A stretch of DNA of 64,000 nucleotides from Larix kaempferi (Eukaryota; Streptophyta; Pinopsida; Pinales; Pinaceae): NCBI GenBank assembly GCA_027924585.1, contig BSBM01001138.1, positions 13,635,001 to 13,699,000 of the forward strand, read 5' to 3'. The stretch's first letter is position 1, and each line of letters begins with the position of its first letter. Below are positions 36,501-48,500 of the stretch, in pieces. The notes beneath the pieces are model-generated. The model worked only from the letters and a program-made list of their open reading frames with translations. It did no database searches and was not told where the DNA came from. The translations under genes were made by a program, and so were the position numbers.

Positions 36501-39500
36501 TTTGTTATCTATGGCATCATCAGTCACTTCTTCGTCCATCCATTACCTTTCAGTATGGTTTCATCCCAACTTACACCTTAACTAGTAGTCTTGAGGGCTT
36601 CCCCCACCTAGATCTATGTGTTGGATAGATTCCTTGTTTGCATTGTGTCTCGGCTCTGAAGAGTGTGATTTTGCTCACAGTGATTGTTCTCCTCTTGTCC
36701 TCGAAACCAAGTATTCCTACAAATAGTGTTGCTAAACACTAGAGCATCATATCTTAAATGCTATATCTAGAGGAATGCTAAGTCAGCAAAAACAATGTTG
36801 CTAAACACTACCATGCATATCTATATTAACTAGTTAGTGGCCAAAGGACGAGCAGTCATCCTTGTTTGATGTAAGGTTGTTTGTCCCCACAGGGAAATAG
36901 GGTGGTCACTCCATCTCACCTACAGATGGTGGTGGGTGATGGAGGTCATACCGAGTCATATTTGAAGCCCATAAGGCTTTTAGGGCACCTGCTTTTGGAG
37001 GTTGGCTAGTGAAAATCTTTAAAGTGAAATAAATGATAAATCTCAAGTGAGAAAAGCTGACAAATAAATAAATTGCTAAAAGGTTGCTTGTCTAGAGTCT
37101 ATTGGAAGCATTCTCATCACTCTACCCATTTGTGAGACACTGCCATCCCCCGTGTTAATTTCTATCCAACATATTTATAGGTGGTTCCCTTGGTTCCTTC
37201 ATCCGAGAGATTGCAGTGTTGAGGTTGTCAAGTATTTCCCCTATCCTAGCTTTTGTTTTTCCACCCTCAACCATGGTTAGCAAATTGTTCCAGTCAGTAA
37301 ACGAGTATACACTTGAGATTCATGTTTATAGTAGTTAGCTACTTTGATCTAGACTTATTTTGGTTATATTATTTAAGTGCTTTTTCCATTTAAACATCAT
37401 CTTATGCTTTAGTATAGCTACTGATATAATTGAAGGAGCATATCATAACCATTTGTACTTGCAGCAACAATTATTCATGGTCTGGATCATTATTTTGATC
37501 ATTTTTTACCTGGTCAACCCAGTTTGACCAAGTCAATCGTAGGGTCCAGGATGAGTTTGGGAAGACAGTGTTCGAGATGGATTATTCATGGACCATATAT
37601 GTCCATTAGATGGTTCCATGCTTCATACAACAATTTTAGATGATGGTTTGATGGATTATTATTATTATTATTTATAGGCCATTATTTTATTATTCTGGGA
37701 ATGGATGAGCTTACAGAGCTATCATTTGATGGTCACATAGTGTATGAGTACTCATTCGATGTGGATTTGAGCATTCTGATTCCATTGGTGCACTTGGTTT
37801 CCAGTTCCGGGAAATTACAGGTGATGATATGGTCATATTACCACTTTATTGCATTTTCCCATTCAGAAATGGCATATCCAACACTTTCATTGAGCATGTA
37901 CGTTTTCCTAGGGTGCTCCTGAGGGGATAGGGGGTCTATCCAGTCGTTATTACCATATTAAACCATCCCCATACATTTTGGTACAGTCAGATTTGTGTAT
38001 GGGACACTTGGCAGTGAGTTAAGGCATTTTTGTACTTTCAGATGTGGTTTTCCGACAGAGGAATGGCTAGCAAAGGAAATCGATTTGGCTTAGTGAGGAA
38101 AAGAAATGGCATTAGGTTGGTCCAAGATATTTTGATGACGTTTTTCACACCTTCCAGCATTTGTTATGGCAGGAGTGGGGTCCACACATCCTCCCATTTA
38201 TTATTTCGGGGGTTTTATTATGTATTTTGGGGCACACGTCCTAGTGTCTTTTGAAACTTTACCGCATGTCATGTTATTATTGATGTAGGTGAGGCATTAG
38301 TCTAGTGAATATATGATCTCCTAGACCCCCCCCACCATGTTATGATGTCATGTTGTGTCCCTAGTAATTTTATGAGTCTCATGTCCCCCCTAGGGCGTCA
38401 TTGAGGGAGGACGCCCCCCTTATTATGAGTGATCCATGTATTGTATTTTCAGCTCATCTTAGCCATTGATTATTATTATTATATCTTTTTATCTCCACCA
38501 CTCATTTGAAAAGTGGTTAGGGTTCTGGTCTCTCTCATTCCTATTTAAGGAAGAGACCCCCCTCATTGTATAGGGACTTTAGCTCTTGGAATTTTCATAA
38601 TAAAGAGAAATTTTGCAGAGACTCTTGGATTTTCTTTGTGGATTGTTCCTTGATGGCGATTGTAAAGTTGATTTCTCCTAGCATTTGAGATATTTCTGTG
38701 GATCCAAAATATTTTCGTGGAAACAATGTTTACTGCAAGAGGGCGACTTCACCTAGGACGTTTTTGCAGGGGTTCCTCAACTCGTTCCACTTGAAGTGGC
38801 TTTGTATCAAGGGGTTTTCAATTGTATCTTTGATCATTGTTATGCTTCTTGATCTATATTTTGTTGTTACAGTCTTTTTCTTATATGCATCAAATCTTAC
38901 GTGTGTAGTTTGCATGTGCATGAGAGAGGGGCACATTGGCTTCCTTGGGCAAATCAATTTCACTTGGAGACATTGTCAAATCATCTCAAATTGATCGGGT
39001 AGAGGTAAATCATCACCTTCAAGGCATATACAAGATTTTATGGGTAAGATCTACACTTGATCTCTTTGTTTGAAGTTCTAAACCATTGGCCATTTAAATT
39101 TACTGCAAAAACCCTAACCATAAAAATTTATAAAAATTCTAGAGGTTTTGTTATTTGGTTCTCCAACGAACAATTTCTGGGTTTTCATCATTAGGCCTAG
39201 CCCCAAGTGGGTCCTCAAGGGCGTCTTTCTCTATGGACTCTTTCTACCCAATTTCCTAGGCACTGATCTCTCCATGCTTGCACCCCCCTTGTTTTCTTGA
39301 ATGATCAAAACCTTACTTTCTGAGCTTGTGACCTTTAATATTGTCATATTTGTGGTCAAGATATGTAAGGAAGCCTTAAACTTGTCAGATCTACTCCTTG
39401 GGACCATTTTCCTCATTTTAAGTACACGTTTCCCAAGGCAGTTGATTTTGATCATTTATCCTAGCACCTATATCCTAGATTCACCCTTAATTCTGAGTTA

Positions 39501-42500
39501 CTGTAATTGAACTAATCGACTGTCATATCTCATCTTCCCTAAGCCTCTACAGTATCTCCTTTCCTTAAATCTAGGGTTCTTCATTCTTCACCCTACATAC
39601 ATTGTTTGATTTGCTTGATTGGGTGTTTGGGTTAGATATCTCTCATTGGGAGTAGATCAAGGTCTCCCCCTTTGCTATCTGAGGCTTGGATAGTAAGAAG
39701 CGAAGAGTGCCTCGATTGGCGTGACAACCAATCCATTTTGGGAATTGAGGCTCCCTTAGGTGTCACTAGTTAGTTTCCCTCCTTTACCATCCTGGATAGG
39801 ATCCCTTTAGTTGGCAGCTACACTTTGTGTGATAACAAGTTTCTTTCATTTCTGCATTTTTGCCGTGACGAAAATATTTTCTTCTTTAGTACACATAGCT
39901 TTGCTCTGGATTTGCCCTTCCTCTTGGATACAACCCAAGTTGCACTTCTCGACCATTGATAGTAGCCAAGAATGTCTCCCATGAAGATGGGAGACCATTA
40001 ATGGTGGTTTGGATGAGATCATCTTCATCCATTACAACTCCAATGTTAACAAGCTGATCTCTTACCTGAGAGATCTTAGTGAAGAAGGAGGCCACTGTCT
40101 CGTCCTTATCCATCTTGAGGTTTCGTAACTTGTTCTTCAATGCCCTCTTTTGAGTTGGGGCCTTCTTCTCATATAGATTAGTCAATGTATCGTAACATTC
40201 TTTTGTGGTATTCAACAGTGTGATCACGGGCATCAAGTTATCTTTTACTGAATCATAGATGATCTGTTTGGCCTTAGCTTGATTCTTCTTGAAGTTGATG
40301 CACCCTACATTAGTTGTAGGATCCTCCAACACGGTGGATGCGTAACTATCCAAGCCATGTTCCTCTAGGATGTTGAGAATCCTAGCCTTCCAATTGTTGA
40401 AGTTTGAGGTGCCCTCAAGATGGTCTTCCAGTTGTACAAATATTGATGCCATAGCTTCAAATCTTGTGCTCAACTTCTCAGGATCTACGTAGGCTCTAGC
40501 TGGCATGCAAAACTGAGTTCCTTCACGCCCTGAGCTTTGATACCATGTTGATATTTGGTTGAGCTTTGATCTTCAATTCTTTTAGATGCAGAAACTTGAA
40601 ACAATGAGACAATTCAATCACATGGAATTCATACATCCATAACACAAGATATACCCTGGGGGAAATCCTCAAAACTATGAGAACAAAAACCCTAGCAATT
40701 CTTCTCAGTATAATATAATGGATAGCAGGGAATGCTTTCTTTTACAACATAGCAGATTACTTTCGGAAGATAAGAAATCACCAAAACACTCTTGATGAAG
40801 ATACAAAAGCAATAGATAAGAGAGATCAATCATATGTGTTTTCCAATGTGCCTAGCACATCAATAACAAGCAAGAACAATAACCTGCACAAAGAGAAGCG
40901 CCTTGCCTTCAATGGAGAGGAGAATTCGCTTCACATTGAATTCATCAATCTCGTACAACATATTTATACATTCTTCTCATGCATCAACTTCTTCTAACTT
41001 CATGATGAACTCGCCCTCAGATTGGATGTATCAATCTTGCATGAAAAAGTGCGCCCGACTTCTCATGCAGTGCTTTATCTCACTGAACTGTCTCTTAGGA
41101 TGAACTCGCCTCTTAACTGAAATATTTCCCGTTTAGTTAGGTGGCTAAATTAAGTGTTGTCATGCAAGTGTCACAACTCAAGTGTCATCTTTTAGTTTAA
41201 AGTAAGTGTCGTCATGCAATAACACTTAGTTAACTAGATCTTCTTTGTTGTCACTTAGTTAACTATCTTTAACTGATTCTTTCATGATAACATCAGTGTA
41301 GTGATCAATTTGAGTTCTCCTTGATTTACTGAAGTGTCATCTTTTAGTTTAACTAAAGTGAAAACACTTTAGTTAACTAGTCCTTCTTATTTAACACTTA
41401 GTTAACTATTATTAATTGAAATCATGTTGATTGATTTACTTGTAGTGACCACTGTGAGTTATTTAGTTAACTGAGGCAGACATTGTGGCTTTAACTGAAG
41501 CTTGACAATTCAAGTTCACGTAGTCATCTCCTGATCAATTTGAATTCTCTTTTTTCTCTATGCATTTATCTTTATCTCTTTATCTTTTACTGGATGGTCA
41601 ATATGTGCTAACTTTAATTATCCATCACATTACATTATACATTACAGTAGTGACCATTGTGAGTTCTATAGTTAACTGAGGCATACATTCTGGCTTTAAC
41701 TGAAGCTTGACAATTCGAGTTCACTTAGTCATCTCCTGATCAATTTGAATTCTCTTTTTTTTCTATACATTTATCTTTTACTGCATGGTCAATATGTGTT
41801 AACTTTAATTATCCATCACATTACATTATACTAAGAAGAATTATTGGATGTTGTGATCATAGTATATTATTCCGGACAAAATGATCATATGCTAAAGTAA
41901 TTCACTTTAGAGGCGATCAATCTCTAAAGGAGACTTATTAGCAATCTGGTGATCATGGTTAATAATACATCACCCACCATCAAATGATTTTAACAAATAA
42001 AGCATGACCTTTATATGAAAGGTCCACCTCTATATGGGAGGTTCATCCCATAGATACCTTTATACGGAAGGTTCACATGAGAATCATGACTTGACACACA
42101 AGTCTACAATCTTGTCCAACAAGACTTTACAACATCATTACTTTGATCAATTACCTCTATACGGGAGGAATAACCTTTACACGGAAGACAATCAAAGTGC
42201 TCACCTCTATATGGGAGGATCAATCTTGGTTGCCCAAGATTGGTTTGGAGAATGTCTCTTGATGTTGTACATTTAACGCAATGTTGCTCTAGGACAGGAA
42301 TCCCTAGCAATTTTCAGTGTTTGGAGATTATCTCTCACAGGTTCGTCCCACTTTTGTAGGGATTTGGTTTTGTCTGAGGATGTTGTTTCTATTTATTCGT
42401 TGGAAACTTAGGTGCAAAGTGGTCTTTCATCATGAGATCCACTCTTTGTATTATTTATGTTCTATAGAGAAGGATGAAGTACACCATCAACTCTTGGCCA

Positions 42501-45500
42501 AGGATGCTTTGCTAATCAAAGATGCTCAATCTTTGGATCGTGCAATGTACTGTGATTTTATTTCAGCATTGGTTTCTTTGAGGAAGAGATTACGATGTTC
42601 ATTGTATATACTCTTAGAGTTTTTGTAAATATTTTTCTATAAATATAAGACTTGTTTTTCAATATATATATGTATGTATGTTTCTATTCAATATCTAAAA
42701 TTTTGTAGAGCTGTGCTTTAACTTCTAGTCTTAGGTGGTGAGGTGTGCAACCCAGTAACTGACATAATTGATGAGCACTGATGAACCAACATTGTTTTGC
42801 AGTGTGTCCATTGTTTTCCAAGTCACTGACATTTTGGTGGCCCTCGGAGTTGAGTGGCTATTGGTCATGTTTGGAGTGCATATGCTTGTCTCGTGTCATG
42901 CTTGCCTGGAGTGGGTATATAGAGAGCAATGTTAGCAACACTATGGGAGACACGGTCACTACTGATGTAGCGTGGGAGGCATTTTGGCTGTGTTTGGAGG
43001 TTTGCACTTTGCACTGTTCCACAATTATTTTCTCTGTAATGCTAAGAAAAACAATAGAGATGATTGTACAACTCTTGATTTTGACGGACTAGAAAAGCAA
43101 TAGAGGTCATGCTGAGGAACTTGGCATTGATTGATTTAGTGGGCATTTGTTCTCTAGATGATTTTGTCGACAATGCTTGTAAACAATTCATTCAACTTCT
43201 AGAACTGCATGTGAGCGAATTGTTGTTGTTGGTTGGGGACTCATTGCTCCAGTGTCATATTAGGGGTGGACAAGGTGTCTAAGTCCGACCTCAGATTAAG
43301 ACACTTTAATATTTGCACCGGCGCTTCCTAACAGGTTTGAGGTTGGACACTCATAACAAAGTTGCACAATAAGGGATGAACCCCTGCAATAGCCACTCAA
43401 TCTGAGATTACCAGGGATTCAACTAGACGATTATCGAATTATTCATGGAGGCATTTGTCGAAATCATTAAGTGGTTCTCCCGCACGCCATGTGCACTAGA
43501 TCAATGCCTAAATGACAACGTTTAGGCCAGTGTGATATTAATATGCTTGCAAGAACAATTTCTCAGTTTCTGCAATAGTGTTGACTTGGGGATTTTGTTG
43601 TCCCACCAATGGAGGGATTTTTCCCATGCCCCATGATAGTGTGTCGATTAAGATACGGATTTACTCATCATACTCTTGACACCAATGATTTTTAAATCTT
43701 CTTGCACGAACACAACGCAGGGTTTCCCATCTGTGGTGTTGTATTTTGGAATTTTCAGAGCATGTGTTGTCATTTGAGCCATGAGAGTAGCAGCAGTGGG
43801 AACTGGGACCCACAATGGGTGAAGATAGGACGTGTGAAGCTGGGGCCATAGCGGGCCAAGTGGCAGGGACATTGGTTGGCTACGACGGATGAACATGGTT
43901 GGTGTTAGAAAGGGACTGATGTTGAAGGATTACTAAACATGTCAAACATCTGAACAAGCAAGAAACTTGATTCTTAGCGGAGAAAGAGGTGAGACAAGGA
44001 CTGTGGAAGCCCGTGACGACTTGCTCTGTACTATAGGAGATGTATCACTCCATGTGTAACTCTGGATCCACAATAAAGACATGCACGCGGGGTTAGTGGT
44101 TAGTAGAATGGGAAAACATGTGCATTTGCCCTCGTCTATGTAAATGTGTGGCCCATGAACACCACCTTTTGAGAATGATCCAATGTTGTTTTTTTTTGAA
44201 GTGTATATTGGGGGCTTTATGGTGGAGCATTGTGAATTTCATTATTTCCATGAGGGTTTAAATCTCCAATGAGACATTGGTCTATGGTGATGAGGCTAGA
44301 AGGGTAGGTGCCCCTTGTAGTGGGACCTCATATTTGAGTGTTTTCCAGGGAAAAAAATCTACTATTGATATTCATTTTCAGAATCAAATAGTACAAATAA
44401 AAGTTCTTGATCCATCCTGATGGAATCATCTGTGATAACTAAAGGAGTTATCAATCAAAATCTGTCTTACAAACTTAACTGAGTCATTCCTGTACATGAG
44501 CGACATTCTACTCAAAAATCCGGGCTTGATACAACCCGAAAGACAAACCCTATGCAATTGACCAGAAAGTAACATAAATTACAGAGACTTGTTCAAAAAG
44601 GGATCAAAATAACATATACAACTGATCAATCATAGAAATAGACTGAGCCACAGTCCAGCATGTGTCCCTCGCACCAATCTTCCCAAATCAGGTGTCCCTC
44701 ACAACCATCAAGCGCTTGTTTTGAAAGTTTATCTGCCAAACTGTTATGCTCACGGAAAATATGTTCAAATGTGATGCTCTGCTGCTTTTGAATTTCAAGA
44801 AGTGTCCTGGAGGCCCAATGGCGCAAATTTAAATTATTTAGTTTGAATTTTCCTTCTGCCCATTTGATGGTTACCCTAGAGTCACCAAAAACCTTAATGT
44901 TGTTCAAACCAAAGCTGTTGGCAACCTCATATTTGAGTGTTATTTGTGTGTGTCTCCAAATATCTCGGCCCTTGCTAAGTCATGAGTTATTGGTATATCT
45001 GGCTTGCAAGCTGTTGTATATACTCTTTGGTTATAGTGGCAACCATCGACTTTGAATTTGAGCCTAACTTAGGTACTCTTGATGAGTTATTGATTCCCAT
45101 GGTTAAAAAATGGTGTTATTGACTCCCATGGTTTAAAAAAAAGGGTGTATGTTGTATGTTAGGGTGTGTCTCTAGACGTCTCTGCCCTTGCTAAGTCATG
45201 AGTTATTGGTAGGCACGTTGGGTACAACCTAGACAACCTTCGCGTTACTTGGTGGAGCTCTGTGCCTCCTGTCCTCCTTCACCCATTACCTTGAAGATGA
45301 CGGCTTGCTAAGCATATACTCATTCCCATGCCTTCCCTTTCAAGGGGCTTGGTTGTGTTATGTTGGTTTATTTGCTTATCATGCTTTTATTGGTCGTATG
45401 TTTGAAACTCTTGGGTTATAGTGATAGCCACCGGCTTTGAACTTGAGCTGATTACCATGGTTAAATAAAGCTTTGAACTTGAGCTGATTACCATGGTTAA

Positions 45501-48500
45501 GCAAAGCTTTGAACTTGAGCTGATTACCATGTTTAAATAAAAAACATGATGTATGTTGTATGTTATAGTGATGAGTTAATATTTGTTCTTAGTGCAAAGC
45601 TATCACGTGTTATCTTAATAACTTATTAAGGTTATAACTTTTATAATATAAGTGCAAACACAACAACAACCCATTGTTGGCTTAGCATTAATTAACTCAA
45701 GCGCACTTACCGTGATTAGTAATGCCCAGGTTAGATTCACCTCCAATTTCTAGTTGAACTAAACCATTCGGTGTACAAATATAAAACCTGCCAAAGTACT
45801 CGCAACTCAGCATTGCTGTTATATATTGCCCTAAGCCTAATGCATAAATCAAAATAATTTCATTGTTTGCAAAATTGCATTCCGCGTAGTTTCACAACCC
45901 GCTTTCGACATCGCATTCTGCGTAGTTCCTCAACCCGCTTTTCCTCGGTTGTTCTTTGCAACTCTATCAATTTTCAATTTATAGTGTCTTTGTGGTGAGT
46001 AGAGGTTTCCTTCATTTTTAGTTGCTCCGTTAGGATTTGAACCTTGTTTCACTATAACTCCCAAGCTGCTCAAAATTGAGATCAATCCACCATCTATATA
46101 GATATCCGAATCTTCTGAAATTCCATGAACCTTTAGTGTTTCCATAATTTTACTTTTAACCCTACTACTTTTATATTTATAAATGCACTCATTTCTTGTG
46201 ATCCAGATTTGCCACCCTAAATTCCTTTGTTGCCTAACTTCATTACTAGTTTGATTTCTACTATACTCGTGTCACACTTGATCCATTGCGATCACCCAAT
46301 CTCTTTATAGAGTGGCGTGGTTGGTTAATGGAATTGTTGCATGGCGTATATTTGTCAAAATCTCTCTCTCTTTTAAGAAAGAATGATAACCTTGAATGCC
46401 ATTTTCCTTGAGTTAGAAGATGTTGATTAATGCGCCGAATTGCTGAAGACAGTGGACATTTTGAACGAGCATCCAGTGGACAAGGTAGAGGCTTAGGTTT
46501 CTGATGAATCCCTCTTGATTTCTGAGGTTGGCATTTTAGGGCATTACGTAGGATGTTTTGATGAGTATTTGTCCTGGTTAGCAGCTACTTCTAATAATTT
46601 TAATGTCAAACGGAATCAAGTCATCTTTTAATAACTTTAAGGTAAGAGACTAGCAAAAAGAAATTTCACTTTGTAATACCTTGCATATAGAAATAATTAA
46701 ATCCACAACTTAGTGGCTAAAAATATTTGGGAATTGAAACAAATCCATCAATAAGGGAGCTTGCAAGATAAAATAAAGCTTGTAACGGGCCTATATAGAC
46801 TAGAAGAAGATTGAAGAGTTAACGAGAAAAATATATATGATGTGTTCTTCATTTTATTCGCTTGATTTGAGTTCTTATAAAGTTGTTTTATCGGACAGGA
46901 TGTTGTGCATTAAGCACACATACATAAGAGATATGTAACTACAGAAAACAACAGAATAGATAGCATACAACAATCACACAAGAGACACAGAAGTATACGT
47001 GGTTCACCCACTGAGTGTGGGCTACATCCACGGGACAAGGGCAGGCATTCTTTATTCATCATCAACATAGTTTACAAACTATCCCGGAGAGGGCTTAAAG
47101 CCCCGACTCAATATCTGCCTCAATGGGCCACATATTTAAGATCCTCCTTCTTCAGTTACACATAACCGATAACCGATTATACCGTTGGTGAAACCTCCGT
47201 GAACCAACTTGACCTAAACCGTCAATTGGTTGTCACATTCCAACAATCTCCACCTTGACAACAATTTACCTGATGCCCTGCCCTTGTCCCTTTGTGCTTC
47301 TAAATACCAAAGCACCCATTTCATTGCTTCACCTGGATTTGTCATGTATCCATTGACAACACCAACCACATGTGAAAAGATCTCATCGCATACATCACAC
47401 CAGCGTACCATACACGAGACATATAACCCTTTCTTCATTACATGGGCATCAACCTGAAGAAAGCTTATGATGTTTACCAGTTTCATCCCTGAGTATCATT
47501 ATCATGTACTCATCCTATGATAACCAAATCTTACCATCAATCCGTCTCTTGTACATTTACACTCAAGATTGTTTTGCTGCTCCCTGATCCTTCATCTTAA
47601 ATGTCCAAACGAACCAACCTATTGATCGTATCCATGCTTGTGCTTGTTTCAAGCATAACGTCAACAATCCAAAACACCAAGATAGTGAATACCATAAACC
47701 CAATGGTTACACCCACTTCTTGTAAAACCTGGTTCACCATGAAGAAATCAAAACATCTTGTACCAAACGCTTGAGCTTGCTCTTCAAGCCATACAATGAT
47801 TACCTTGAGCTTGCAAACAAAATCTTCCTATACAATCCTGAGCACTTTCTATGCTCCACCTCGAACTTTACATCTGAAGACCTTAGCCAAATCCGGCCAA
47901 GACAACCAAATGAGCCTTTACCGCTCACCTTCAGGTCTATTACATTAGAGTTAACCAAGACTTTAAAATAGGCTTCATTACATGTAATCTCATGGGCAAA
48001 ATGAGCACAACAACCAACTCATGCCCTACCCCTTTTAGTTTACCTAAATCTACATCTAGATTTTTCATAGATAACTAAACAACATTGGTATGCATGCCAT
48101 TTCAGGTCTTACAGTCATATACCCAATTACATGTAAACTCCAAAAAATAATAATAATTTTTCTACCATTTTTTTTATTACCCCGCCCTTACAAATGTTAC
48201 CAACCCTTTCTTCCAAAATATTCCAAAAAACTTTACACAAGAAAGCCAAAATATCTTTCCGCTGCAAACACCCAGAAAGATGCAGGCTGCTTGCAATTTC
48301 AATGGACTACGATGGCTCCAGCTCCACGGGCTCCACAACAACGATGATTCCTCACTGTGAACGTCTTCTTCTTGGCTAGGTCAATTTACACACAAGTTTC
48401 ACCGATTGACCTAAAAATCATTGTGACTACTCCTCTCACTTCTACAAAATTAGAACGCATCAAGAACATTGGCAATACCTAGGAGGACCATCTAGCAGTT

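Larger units (their letters stand above)
30173..42278 (-). mobile_element. 12.1-kb Ty1/Copia retrotransposon carrying two insertions
   Basis: Minus strand. 5' LTR 40546-42278, primer site 40532-40545 (TGGTATCAAAGC type), gag, protease, integrase, RT, RNase H, polypurine tract complement at 31700-31716, 3' LTR 30173-31699. The 5-bp target duplication CAATG is perfect (30168-30172 and 42279-42283). Without its two nested insertions (3.9-kb solo LTR and 862-bp hAT-like element) the internal region is about 4.1 kb, normal for Copia. The frames are decayed. Confidence 0.92.

Noticed and set aside
36042-38994. Several short plus-strand ORFs inside 35948-39837
   Set aside because: They lie within a solo LTR, share no coding similarity with the other LTR copy, and show no known domain.
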